Assembly (NCBI RefSeq): GCF_001279775.1
Contig: NZ_LGDG01000260.1
Location: 62,001-126,000 of the forward strand
DNA from: Streptomyces sp. MMG1533
Lineage (GTDB): Bacteria; Actinomycetota; Actinomycetes; Streptomycetales; Streptomycetaceae
Direction of reading: 5' to 3'
Length of the DNA stretch: 64,000 nucleotides
Shown: positions 54,135 to 62,443 of the stretch, one piece after another
Numbering within the stretch: the first letter of the stretch is position 1
Layout of the letters: each line of letters starts with the position of its first letter
The notes under the pieces: model-generated
What the model was told of the DNA's origin: nothing
What the model saw: the letters and a program-made list of their open reading frames with translations, nothing else
Databases searched by the model: none
Translations under genes and position numbers: made by a program

Positions 54135-56638
54135 CGGGCACCCCTCTTGATCTGACGGAGGATGGTCTCGTCGGTGATCTTGGTGTCGGCGGCGAGCAGG
54201 AATGCCTTGCTGAGGATCAGGGAGAGCCGTTCGTCCTCGAACGGCAGGAACACCTTGCCGCCGCCCTTGCCGCGCGACGGGACGATGCACAGGTAGGCGT
54301 CGTCGGGCTGCATCAGGATGTTCGCCGAGCCCAGATGGATCTTGTACGTCGCCAGATCCCCGCGGACCACCAGGAAGCGCCCGTCGAGCGAGCACCGGTC
54401 GGCGATCTTCAGGCGCGGCAGGATCCGTTCCAGCGCCTCGCGGCGGACCTCGGCGCTCGCCGTCAGCGCACCGAACGTGGCCGTCCGCCAGTACACGGCC
54501 CAGCGGTCCTCGCCCCGGTCGGTCCAGTCGGGATCGGCGGCGATCGACGTCACGCCCACGAACAGATCGACGTCCCGCATCGCCTCGCTGAACACCAGCG
54601 GGGGCACCTCCGCCAGCGCGGCCTCCCGCCAGCGCCGGCCGTCCCGACGCTCGAAGCGGACCTGGTCCGTCGCGGCGTGCTCGGGCGCGTAGCCGCCGCC
54701 GTCGTCCGCGGCGGGCTCGTGGTGGAAGCAGGCCCGCCACCCGCCGTCGCCGAACTCGGCCCGCGCCGTCCCGTCGTAGCCGCCGTCGTGCCGGCCGAGG
54801 AAGTTGGCCTGCCAGCCGCGTTCCTTGAACAGCGCGTAGAGCTGCAGGTAGTGGACGATGTGGGCGGCGAACCGGTTGGAGTAGACGCCGGTCTCCTCCT
54901 CCGCCGGGGTGAGCAGGTAGATCTCCCGGAAGGCCTGTTTGAACGGCTGCCGCAGCCGCTCGGCGACGAGCCGCTCCCGCCACGCCCTGACGTCGCCCGC
55001 CGACGCCCGGAGGGGATGCCACAACCGGACGCGCTCGGGTTCGCCGGGCAGCTCGGCCATCGGCGCCACCGCACGCCACTCGCCATCGGCATCCCCGACG
55101 TTGCGGAACTCCCAGATCAGGCCGCGGACAAGCACCCCGGTGACCGGATGATCGCGGTAGTAGCGGCACCACTCGTCGTACGGCCACTCGCGCCCGGCCG
55201 ACATCAGCGCCTCGACGCGGGCCCGCTCAGCCGACAGTGTTCCCCGCACCTCCTTGGCCAGGGCCTTCAACTCCTGGAGCTCGTCCGGGAAGCCGTCCTT
55301 CACTGCCGCCGGAGCCGTGCGGGTGGTCCCTGCGTCGGGGCGTGTGAAGGTGAGCCGCACGGTCGCCGCGTCCTCGATCGCCACCCGTACCCGGTGCCCT
55401 CCCAACTCCCGTTCCACTGAACCGTCGGGCGCCAGGCCGTGGTCCGGCACGCTGCGCTCGATGAGCTGCTCCGCCGTGATGCCCTGCTTCCCGGCTGCCG
55501 TCACCAGCGCGGTGTCGAGCTGCTTGCGCAGAGCCCGGTGCTTGATCCGGGACCGCAACCGCCACAGGGCTTCCAAAGAGTCCGGATCGCCGGTCTCGGC
55601 CAGCGCGTTGATCGCCGCGCCCGCGAGCTTGAGGTCCTCGATCACACCGGTTCCGGGGCCGCCGGCCCGCAGAGCGAGCGCACCGAGGTGCCGCACCGCG
55701 GCCGGGCCGCCGGTCAGCGCGGCCGCCCAGACGACGCCGCGCGCCAGGTCCCCGTCGTTCTGGTGGACGACGTAGTGGTAGTGGTGATCGCCGTGGATCC
55801 AGCCGGTGTGCGCACCGCTTCCCGTGCTGCACAGCACATCGTCCCCGGCCAGCGACCGCAGGACATCGGCCACGGCGTCCCGGGCCGACGCCGCGTCCGC
55901 GAGTTCGAGACACGTCCGCCGCCACCTCTGCGTGGGGCGCGGCCCCGACAGGCTTGCCAAGTGCCGCACAAGACAGGCCAGTTCCGGCGTCGGCGAGGTC
56001 TTCACACGGTCCCTCAGCGGGGCGGCCCAGGGAGCGTCGGCGGGGATGAGTCCCTCCGGGATGTGCGCCTCGTCCACGCTCGCGAGCAGCGCGCGCAGGC
56101 GCAGGGCGAGCGACGTGCGCAGGCGCGCCTCGACCGTGGTGTCCATGAGCTCCGTGTGCGCGTGCCGCAGCCAGGGGATGACCGCACGACGGCCGTCGGC
56201 GTCGAGCTGGTCGGCGGCGTTCAGCACCATTCCCAGCGAACGGGCGAACCAGTAGCCCATGCTGTACTCGCCGGCGCGGAGCAGCATCACCGCGATCTCG
56301 TCGGGCGTCCAGCCGCGCACCCGCGAGATCAGGGGCCCGATCTCGTCGTCGTACTGCCACAAGCTCGTGTCGTCGAAGCAGGCGGCCAGCATGAGGCACA
56401 GGACCGCGGCCCTGCCCTCCTCGTCCGCGCAGGCCGCGAGCCGACCGTCGATCTCGGCCTGGGTCGCCGCGCCCGCCGCCCTGGATCGCCGGTGCTCGTG
56501 CCCCATGGCCCGACGGAACTCGGTCCGCTGACGTTCCAGGAGGTCGACGAGCCAGCGTGCGCGGTGGAGCGCGGCGGACCTCACGTCGTCGAGCGCGTCG
56601 TTCCTACGGGATTCGGCCACCAAGGCGTCGTACAGCAT
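54131..56638 (-). CDS. DUF4132-type protein, upstream paralog
   Basis: An 835-residue DUF4132-type protein, first gene of the minus-strand run. Residues ~1-400 are alpha-helical (AALHRARWLVDLLERQRTEFRRAM; GYWFARSLGMVLNAADQLD) and contain a His-rich stretch (WIHGDHHYHYVVHQ, ~residues 281-294) absent from the paralog. From about residue 480 it carries the same core: VLVRGLIWEFRNVG, RQPFKQAFREIYLLTPAEEETGVYSNRFAAH, VFSEAMRDVDLFVGVTSIAADPDW, and the C-terminal GDLATYKIHLGSANILM with LSLILSKAFLLAADTKITDETIL. Function unknown. A promoter is expected in the 540-bp gap upstream. Confidence 0.78.
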   Translation of the reverse strand: MLYDALVAESRRNDALDDVRSAALHRARWLVDLLERQRTEFRRAMGHEHRRSRAAGAATQAEIDGRLAACADEEGRAAVLCLMLAACFDDTSLWQYDDEIGPLISRVRGWTPDEIAVMLLRAGEYSMGYWFARSLGMVLNAADQLDADGRRAVIPWLRHAHTELMDTTVEARLRTSLALRLRALLASVDEAHIPEGLIPADAPWAAPLRDRVKTSPTPELACLVRHLASLSGPRPTQRWRRTCLELADAASARDAVADVLRSLAGDDVLCSTGSGAHTGWIHGDHHYHYVVHQNDGDLARGVVWAAALTGGPAAVRHLGALALRAGGPGTGVIEDLKLAGAAINALAETGDPDSLEALWRLRSRIKHRALRKQLDTALVTAAGKQGITAEQLIERSVPDHGLAPDGSVERELGGHRVRVAIEDAATVRLTFTRPDAGTTRTAPAAVKDGFPDELQELKALAKEVRGTLSAERARVEALMSAGREWPYDEWCRYYRDHPVTGVLVRGLIWEFRNVGDADGEWRAVAPMAELPGEPERVRLWHPLRASAGDVRAWRERLVAERLRQPFKQAFREIYLLTPAEEETGVYSNRFAAHIVHYLQLYALFKERGWQANFLGRHDGGYDGTARAEFGDGGWRACFHHEPAADDGGGYAPEHAATDQVRFERRDGRRWREAALAEVPPLVFSEAMRDVDLFVGVTSIAADPDWTDRGEDRWAVYWRTATFGALTASAEVRREALERILPRLKIADRCSLDGRFLVVRGDLATYKIHLGSANILMQPDDAYLCIVPSRGKGGGKVFLPFEDERLSLILSKAFLLAADTKITDETILRQIKRGAR

Positions 56639-57180
56639 GGCGGGATGATGACAGAGGGGACTGACAACACGATCAACTCAATGGATCCTCTCCTCTGTTC
56701 ATGTCCTCTGTTCATGTCATTCCCGGTTCCAACTGCGGGCGGCCCGGAGGTGAGCGCACGCTGCACAGCTGTGACGAATCGCTGCCACACCCGGTCGGAA
56801 GCCGTCAGGCGCACGGTGTGTTTCCCCCCGCCAGGGGCTGCGCCGGCGGGCGGTCGGCCGCTGGTCGACTATGCCGTCGCGTCCAGGGCGTGGCCGCGGC
56901 TCTTGACCCTCTCGTAGGCGCGGCAGTGGGCCTCGATGTCGTTTGCGGTGCCACGGTGTGCGGCCGCGCCAGTGCACAACGCGTGCACAATTCGACGGGA
57001 ACTCGCGGGAACTCCCATGTAGACAGGTAGACGGGTAGAAGCGGGATGAGCCCCAATGCAGGAAAGGGCCCGGACCGGGCCATAAGTCCAGGTCAGGGCC
57101 TTGATGGCAGACGAGTCGGGCTGTACGCCGGGTTCTCGCGAGCCCTCTAGCCAGAGCTCGGCACTCACCGAAAGCATCCG
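56639..57180. other. Gene-poor interval with degraded coding fragments
   Basis: No intact gene is supported. On the minus strand a frame ending near 56869 reads TANDIEAHCRAYERVKSRG, which faintly resembles the C-terminus of DUF5753-type XRE regulators. Near 57060-57140 lies a segment containing the right copy of the 22-bp repeat and a small palindrome (GGGCCCGGACCGGGCC, 57066-57081). The remainder shows nothing recognisable. Confidence 0.4.
57106..57127 (+). repeat. 22-bp direct repeat, right copy
   Basis: Identical to 51257-51278. It continues into CCGGGTTCTCGCGAGCC, unlike the left copy, so similarity is confined to the 22 bp. The pair is a candidate recombination footprint. Confidence 0.7.
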
Positions 57181-57990
57181 CTAAGACGCCCACGGCGTTT
57201 CGATTAGGAGGGCTTTGAGCTCGGCGGCGTGGTCGGCCATCGCCACCTTCCAAGGCTCGGGATCCTCCACGGCGATCTCCCGCCACAGCCGGGCCACGGC
57301 GACAGCAAACGCTTCCAGCGCCTTCGGATCGGACTCACGCCACGACGGAACACACTGCACCCACGAGACCGCCCGCACAGCCGTCGCCCCGGCCTCCATG
57401 ATCCGCAGCGCGAGCATGAACGGGTCGATCCAGGCCGCGCCCCGCGTCGGCCACGCCCAGTCGATCAGGCGCGCCCTGCCTCTGTGGATGAGCACGTTGT
57501 CCGGGGCGAAGTCCGTGTGCAACAGCGCGTCCCCGGCGAACAGCTCCGACTGTCCTTCCTCCGCGTACGTCCCCCACCGATCCTCCGCCGTCTTCAGGCC
57601 GGCGTCGTCAGGCGCGGTGACCTCCTGCAGCTCGGCGAGCGCGGCCAAGACCAGAGTGAGGTCGTCCGTGGTGGTGTAGTCGGCGTGGCGGCCGTCGACC
57701 GCCTCGTAGCCGAGAAGCACCCAGCCGCCTGCCTCCACATGCCACAACAGCCTCGGGCAGGACGCAGGCAAACAGGGACTGATCGCAATCTCCCGTTTCT
57801 GAGAGGCGACCTGGGGATTGTCGGCGGGGATGCCCTTGACGAAGACGCGGCCCGTCTCGGTGTCGAGGAGGGCGGCGATGGCGCTGTTGATGCCGCCGTC
57901 GGCTGTGTGGGCAGCGGTGATGCGGCCGGTCTGGACGGTGACCGCCTGGCGAGCGGCGGCGGGCAGCTCGTCGAAGGCGACGCGGGGCAT
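57181..57990 (-). CDS. Aminoglycoside phosphotransferase-fold protein in the RiPP-like locus
   Basis: Protein of 269 residues with the APH/choline-kinase fold. The catalytic loop HxDxxxxN is HTDFAPDN in DALLHTDFAPDNVLIHRGRARLIDWAWP, and the metal-binding Asp is in IDWAWP. An N-terminal lobe strand, GRVFVKGIPAD, provides the ATP-site Lys. The C-terminal lobe is short. Location 91 bp downstream of the precursor gene and on the same strand suggests a tailoring or self-protection kinase rather than aminoglycoside resistance. Start ATG at 57990; the stop is TAG. Confidence 0.7.
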   Translation of the reverse strand: MPRVAFDELPAAARQAVTVQTGRITAAHTADGGINSAIAALLDTETGRVFVKGIPADNPQVASQKREIAISPCLPASCPRLLWHVEAGGWVLLGYEAVDGRHADYTTTDDLTLVLAALAELQEVTAPDDAGLKTAEDRWGTYAEEGQSELFAGDALLHTDFAPDNVLIHRGRARLIDWAWPTRGAAWIDPFMLALRIMEAGATAVRAVSWVQCVPSWRESDPKALEAFAVAVARLWREIAVEDPEPWKVAMADHAAELKALLIETPWAS

Positions 57991-58081
57991 GGACACGGGG
58001 CGCAGTTCCTCAGGAAGTACGGGCGAACGGGACGCTGCCCCGGCCAGCGTAGGCCGGGGCAGCGCAGAGCGGCGATCCGGT

Positions 58082-58297
58082 CTAGTACGGGTTGTCGTCA
58101 CCGGCGGAGCAGTTGCATTCCGCTGCCTGGGCGACGTCGTCGTCCACGTCTCCGATGATCCGGAACTCACCCTTGCCGATCGCGGGAACCTGGACGGGGA
58201 CGGGCAGAGCGCGGTTCGCGGGGACGACGGGGCGGTGGCGGCCGATGGTGACCATCACAGGCTCGGGCCGGGGCAGCGTCGCGGTGGGTGAAGTCAT
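58082..58297 (-). CDS. Putative RiPP precursor peptide (71 aa)
   Basis: Small peptide with a leader/core layout. A basic-to-neutral leader (MTSPTATLPRPEPVMVTIG, then PVPVQVPAIGKGEFRIIGD) contains a conserved-looking FRIIGDVDDD patch suited to maturase recognition. The C-terminal tail AAECNCSAGDDNPY has Cys61 and Cys63, two Asp and a terminal Tyr71, the only Cys and Tyr residues of the peptide. The ATG overlaps the stop of the radical SAM gene as ATGA, so peptide and enzyme are co-translated. Assignment rests on size, context and tail composition; no precursor family is recognised. Confidence 0.65.
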   Translation of the reverse strand: MTSPTATLPRPEPVMVTIGRHRPVVPANRALPVPVQVPAIGKGEFRIIGDVDDDVAQAAECNCSAGDDNPY

Positions 58298-59412
58298 GAT
58301 CCGTAACCTCCGTGTTGGCAGTAGAGCGATCGGTTGTCCCCCGCCTCCTGGTAGAGCTTCGCCAGCGGTCGGCACGTCCTGCATGTGACGGCCTTCGTGC
58401 AGCCGGAGCATCCACCGGTGCGGAGCTGTAGGGACTCGGCGATGGCGCCGAGCCGGGATAGACCTTCGAGACCTTCCGTCATGAGGTTCACGCTCGGATC
58501 GCGGCCGACTTTGCAGATGGACGCGATGCCGTGGGGATCGACGTGGAAGAAGGTGTGGCCGGCGTTGCAGCCCTTGAAGATGCTGCGCGGCCGCAGGTGA
58601 TCGGAGGCCTGCGCGGCGAGCGGGTTCGCTTCGCCGTCGATCGTCGGCGACATGCTCGAATACACCTGGTGCGGGAAGCCCCATCGGTCCTCTGCGAGCC
58701 GCACCATGTCGTCCAGTTCGTGCGCGTTGGAGTCGGACACGATCACGTTGACCCGTACGGGCAGGCCGGCCTCACGCGCTGCGTCGAGGCCGCGGGTGAA
58801 CCGGCTCCACGAGCCGCGGTTTCGGGTAACGGCCTCGTACGCCTCCTCGGTCGCGCCGTACAGGCTGACCGTGAGCCGATACGGCCGGTAGCGGGAGAAC
58901 AGGTCCCGGATGGCGGTCTTGTGGAGCTGGGATCCGTTCGTCGATACCTGCACCATCAGACCCAGCTCGTTTGCGTACTCGTACGCCGCCCCGAACTGCG
59001 GATCGATCAGCGCCTCGCCACCGGTGATCTGCAGCCACAGCACCCCGGCATCACGCAGCATCTCCAGCAGCCGCTGCTTGCCCTCCCATGACAGCCCGGC
59101 GAACCTCTTCTCGCCGAGGTAGCAGAAGCCGCAGTCGTAGTCGCACCCGAGGTTGATCTCCCAGGACGCCTTCACGAAGCCGTACGGCGACGGCTCGCGG
59201 ACGAGCATCACAGCAGACAGGCGGCCTTCCGGCAGGGTCATCCCCCACGCCTGGGAGGCCGCGTCGTGCAACCAGGCCGGTGCCGCCCGACCTTCGCCGG
59301 CCGTGTTACGCAACTCCTCATAGCTCGACGGGTGGATCTGGACGCCTTGGGCGTGGCCAGGCCGCAGGACGAGGTACTGCCCCAGGAACGGGCTGGCGAG
59401 CAGACGGTGCAT
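58294..59412 (-). CDS. Radical SAM peptide maturase with SPASM-like C-terminus
   Basis: Enzyme of 372 residues. An N-terminal ~80-residue region without Cys (MHRLLASPFLGQYLVLRPGH onward) could bind the leader. The radical SAM motif CxxxCxxC is LGCDYDCGFCYLG (Cys90, Cys94, Cys97), and the GGE motif is LQITGGEALIDPQFG. The C-terminal ~90 residues have at least eight Cys (GCNAGHTFF, SICKVG, GGCSGCTKAVTCRTC, LYCQHG), a SPASM/twitch pattern that binds auxiliary Fe-S clusters in RiPP maturases. Ribosome-binding GAGGGA precedes the ATG. It would install a carbon-sulfur or carbon-carbon crosslink in the downstream precursor. Confidence 0.83.
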   Translation of the reverse strand: MHRLLASPFLGQYLVLRPGHAQGVQIHPSSYEELRNTAGEGRAAPAWLHDAASQAWGMTLPEGRLSAVMLVREPSPYGFVKASWEINLGCDYDCGFCYLGEKRFAGLSWEGKQRLLEMLRDAGVLWLQITGGEALIDPQFGAAYEYANELGLMVQVSTNGSQLHKTAIRDLFSRYRPYRLTVSLYGATEEAYEAVTRNRGSWSRFTRGLDAAREAGLPVRVNVIVSDSNAHELDDMVRLAEDRWGFPHQVYSSMSPTIDGEANPLAAQASDHLRPRSIFKGCNAGHTFFHVDPHGIASICKVGRDPSVNLMTEGLEGLSRLGAIAESLQLRTGGCSGCTKAVTCRTCRPLAKLYQEAGDNRSLYCQHGGYGS

Positions 59413-59526
59413 CGGGTTCCCTCATGGGTCGGGCGGGCGAGAGCCGTGGGTGGCGGCCCCCGGTGCCCGCAAAGAGGAGCGGCTGACTACCGGAGCCTGG
59501 GACGAACCAGGAGCGACGCCGGTGTG

Positions 59527-59910
59527 TCAGATGCCCGGGGGCTGACCGCTCAGGACAGGCGTGCAGAGCTGCTGACGACACAGCGTGGCCAGGGCCCGGC
59601 ACGTCAGGGCGAGGTCTTCAACGTGGACAGCCGCCGTGCGGTGATTCGAGCCCGGCACGCTATCGAGAGCCTTACGGGTGCGGACGAGGAGCCAGCGCGC
59701 GGTCTCACGGTCACTGGTGTCCTCCGACCACCCTTCGACCGCCGCTTCCAGCGCGGCGGCCAACATCTCCACGTGCCGGCGCAGGTAGCCGGTCAGTCTG
59801 TCTACCTCAGCCCGGTCTGGGACCTTGTCGGGCAACCCGTTGGTCAGCTCCAAGGCTTCCGTCCAAGCCTGACGGAACATGTCGAAGTCGAGCGGCCGGC
59901 CGTCAGTCAC
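59527..59910 (-). CDS. Small hypothetical protein of the RiPP-like locus, 127 aa
   Basis: Helical protein VTDGRPLDFDMFRQAWTEAL and onward, with EDLALTCRALATLCRQQLCTPVL at the end, containing three Cys within the last 25 residues. No family is recognised. GTG start overlaps the stop of the upstream gene by 8 bp, so the pair is coupled; the gene is followed by the radical SAM gene after a 114-bp gap. It may be a regulator or accessory protein, but nothing directly shows this. Confidence 0.6.
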   Translation of the reverse strand: MTDGRPLDFDMFRQAWTEALELTNGLPDKVPDRAEVDRLTGYLRRHVEMLAAALEAAVEGWSEDTSDRETARWLLVRTRKALDSVPGSNHRTAAVHVEDLALTCRALATLCRQQLCTPVLSGQPPGI

Positions 59911-60490
59911 TATCGGTCTCCTCCACCGCGGCCAGACGAAAGCGGCCCACGTTGACCAACTGCGCAACTGCGTCGGCCTGACAGACGGCTTCGGGTCGGC
60001 CCGGCGGCACGCACCAGGAGGATCGGGCCAGATACCGGCTTGAGTCGATGCTCGGGTGCGGCACGCCAAGGAAGCTGCCCGCGACGAGGCAGACGGTGTC
60101 CGGCACGCGCCAGGTCGCGCATGTGCTGGACGGGACCAGGAAGTAGTACCGGCCTGACTGCCGGTCGACGAACACCGGTCCGCCGTGCAGAGCGGTGGCC
60201 AGATACTCGTCGACCCTGCCGCGATCCTCGCTGCGAGCAGCGGCAAATACGATGTCGGCCGGGACGCGGATGGCGGCGAAGGAGACACCGCAGCGCAGGA
60301 GGGCGACATCCATGGCCTGCCACTCAGCGCGCGCTCGGGCCGGATGGTCGGCAGCCCGCAGGAGCCACTCGGTGACCTCCAGCTCGTGATCGCCGCGCGG
60401 GTGCACCACCGCCCCGGTCTCCGTGTCGACCAGGCGCAGCATCGTGCGGGGTGACTCATTCGAGTCATGTGCATGGATAACGGTGTCCAT
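59903..60490 (-). CDS. Hypothetical protein of the RiPP-like locus, 195 aa
   Basis: Soluble protein with no signal peptide. Contains LRLVDTETGAVVHPRGDHELEVTEWLLRAADHPARARAEWQAMDVALLRCGVSFAAIRVPADIV and a C-terminal half with several Trp and Cys (STCATWRVPDTVCLVAG; SSWCVPPGRPEAVCQADAV). The pattern resembles actinobacterial proteins I have seen near XRE regulators, but I cannot name a domain. The gene is divergent from the XRE gene, with 120 bp between start codons holding both promoters. Start ATG at 60490. Confidence 0.62.
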   Translation of the reverse strand: MDTVIHAHDSNESPRTMLRLVDTETGAVVHPRGDHELEVTEWLLRAADHPARARAEWQAMDVALLRCGVSFAAIRVPADIVFAAARSEDRGRVDEYLATALHGGPVFVDRQSGRYYFLVPSSTCATWRVPDTVCLVAGSFLGVPHPSIDSSRYLARSSWCVPPGRPEAVCQADAVAQLVNVGRFRLAAVEETDSD

Positions 60491-60612
60491 GAGCAATTGC
60501 GTCCCTACTAGGCTCGATCGGTGATGTCTACGACGGTAGAAATCCGGCATCAAAGCCTGAAGTGACTGTGAGTACAGGTGGTTTGCGCTCAGACCCCGAG
60601 AACGGACACCCC

Positions 60613-61728
60613 ATGCGGCCAAGCCCACGAGAAACCCTGACCGGCGGTACGGGGAAGCCGGTGCGGCCCCGTTCAGGCCTCATCTCGGGGTATGTCCTGC
60701 GCGTCATCAGGGAGCAGCAGGGTTACACCCAAGAGGAGCTCGCCGAGCACCTGATGGTCTCCCCGGACACCATCGCCGGCTGGGAAACAGGGCGCCGCCC
60801 GCTGACCTCCGTGCCGGTCGGCCAGATGCTCATGCACCGTCACCGGCTCATGCAGATGAGCACCCCGTCCGCGCTCTTGGAGGCCCTCGAGCGCGCTCTG
60901 GAGGCGGACATCCTCCTGTCGACCGTGCTCGACGAAGACGCCACGGTCGAGGAAAGCCCGCTCGGCGCGATGGTGATGCAGCGCGAACTCGGCGAGATCC
61001 TGGCGTGGCCGCTCAACGGCGTACCGCCGCAGCCCATCCGGGACTTGCCCCAGCCACCGCGCCCCCGGCGTGGCCCCGCCCCGGTCGGCCCGCAGCTCAG
61101 CCAGCCGGAACGTGCGGTGTTCTTCTCCACCGTGCGGCGCACCGCCGAGCAAGCCCGCGGCGAAGGGCAATTCTTATTGCGCCGCCAAGCCCTCTACCTC
61201 TCTGGCTACGATACACAGACCGACACAGCGGACTGGCTCGCCCACCAACAACGCAGCGAACGGCCGAACGACTGGCTGACCTTGTGGCTCAATGCCCGCA
61301 GCGTCGCAGCCGTCGCCGCCCGGCAGGGCAATCGCGACCGCATGAGTCACTTCATCAGCACCGCGCTCACGGACGACGACGCCGGCGAGGCCGCAAACCT
61401 GAACTACTGGGCGTACTGGGTCGGCGAGATGCATCACAAGGAGCTCTCGGACGACTTCATCGCCGACCGCACCCCCCGGCCATGGCCCGGCGACAAACTC
61501 CTGTCGCACCTCGTCCAGGGCCTGGAGCCACACCACGGCTACGTCGACCTCAACATCCACACCCTGTGGTCACTGCTGCAGATCCGCCCCAACCTGCTGC
61601 GATCGGGTGCGGCAGCCCGGGCCCTGCGCGACCGGCTCCCCGTGATGTTGGATAGCAGAGAGCTCTCCTCGCGCGGTCGACGGGAGTTGGAAAGCATCCG
61701 GTACGCGATCCGCCTCGCCGAGGCGTGA
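60613..61728 (+). CDS. XRE-family transcriptional regulator
   Basis: Regulator of 371 residues. N-terminal helix-turn-helix: [41 protein letters not shown]. The rest is a helical tetratricopeptide-like C-terminal region ([21 protein letters not shown] helices, then [43 protein letters not shown] and [18 protein letters not shown]), typical of Streptomyces regulators that sense small ligands. It is followed 13 bp later by the HD gene and probably controls the divergent RiPP-like operon. The ATG at 60613 is preferred; a GTG at 60562 would add 17 residues. Confidence 0.8.
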   Translation: MRPSPRETLTGGTGKPVRPRSGLISGYVLRVIREQQGYTQEELAEHLMVSPDTIAGWETGRRPLTSVPVGQMLMHRHRLMQMSTPSALLEALERALEADILLSTVLDEDATVEESPLGAMVMQRELGEILAWPLNGVPPQPIRDLPQPPRPRRGPAPVGPQLSQPERAVFFSTVRRTAEQARGEGQFLLRRQALYLSGYDTQTDTADWLAHQQRSERPNDWLTLWLNARSVAAVAARQGNRDRMSHFISTALTDDDAGEAANLNYWAYWVGEMHHKELSDDFIADRTPRPWPGDKLLSHLVQGLEPHHGYVDLNIHTLWSLLQIRPNLLRSGAAARALRDRLPVMLDSRELSSRGRRELESIRYAIRLAEA

Positions 61729-61741
61729 GAGGAGCCCCACG

Positions 61742-62317
61742 GTGTCCGAGGACCTGACCGCGGTTGCCCGTTTCCTGTACGAGGCGGGGACCCTGAAGAA
61801 CACCGCTCGCACCGGATGGTGGATGGCCGGCGTACAGAACCCCGAGTCGGTCGCCGAGCACTCCTGGCGCACCGCCCTCATCGCAACGGTCATCGCGAAA
61901 CTGGAGGGCGCCGACCCGGCCCGGGCCGCGTTCCTCGCCGTCTGGCACGACTCCCAGGAGACCCGTACCGGAGACGTCAACCACCTCGGCAAGAAGTACA
62001 CCGGCGGGGAGGCCGATCCCCGCGACATCACCGCCGACCAAGTCGCCGGTATGCCCGAGCTCTTGGCCGAAGCTGTGCGGGACCTGGTCGCCGAGTACGA
62101 GGCCAAGGAGTCCCCGGAAGCGATCTGCGCGCGGGACGCGGACAAGTTGGAGTGCATGATCCAGGGCATCGAGTATCGGGACCAGGGCTATGCCAATGCC
62201 CAGCGTTGGATCGACAACAGCCGGGGCCGGATCGTCACGAAGACTGGCCAGGCGCTTGCTGACGCGGTGCTGGATACGGGGTCACTGGAGTGGCTCCGGG
62301 CGGCGCTTGGCGAATGA
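61742..62317 (+). CDS. HD-domain hydrolase (YfbR/HDDC2-like)
   Basis: Protein of 191 residues with an HD phosphohydrolase fold. Metal ligands are His in ESVAEHSWRTALIATVIA, the HD pair in LAVWHDSQETRTGDVNH, and Asp in RDADKLECMIQGIEY. The pattern with HSWR and the QETRTGD loop is that of 5'-deoxyribonucleotidase YfbR and eukaryotic HDDC2, which hydrolyse dNMPs. GTG start with GAGGAG ribosome-binding site, 13 bp after the XRE gene, so the two are co-transcribed. A role in nucleotide-linked signalling or in the RiPP-like locus is conjecture. Confidence 0.83.
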   Translation: MSEDLTAVARFLYEAGTLKNTARTGWWMAGVQNPESVAEHSWRTALIATVIAKLEGADPARAAFLAVWHDSQETRTGDVNHLGKKYTGGEADPRDITADQVAGMPELLAEAVRDLVAEYEAKESPEAICARDADKLECMIQGIEYRDQGYANAQRWIDNSRGRIVTKTGQALADAVLDTGSLEWLRAALGE

Positions 62318-62443
62318 AACTCCACCTGACCGAGCCCTCCCCCGTCCCCTCCACGTGATCGGCACGCTCGCCTAGGATGGCGAGCACCATCTCAGCGGCC
62401 CGACGGGCTTCCTGATCCGCCTGCGCGGCGGACATCAAAGGAC

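Noticed and set aside
54135..55187. Long N-terminal extension of the second DUF4132 gene giving an 1135-residue protein
   Set aside because: The extra part is the upstream paralog read in the wrong frame; the ATGA overlap at 54131-54134 gives a natural start.
57060..57140. 3' end of an RNase P RNA or tRNA gene as integration site
   Set aside because: A short segment resembles a conserved RNA end, but no complete cloverleaf or RNase P core lies next to it and a coding gene occupies the upstream side. It was left as a comment in the repeat finding.
57181..57990. Aminoglycoside resistance kinase
   Set aside because: Only the shared catalytic loop is present, and the gene sits in a RiPP-like operon; resistance is not supported.
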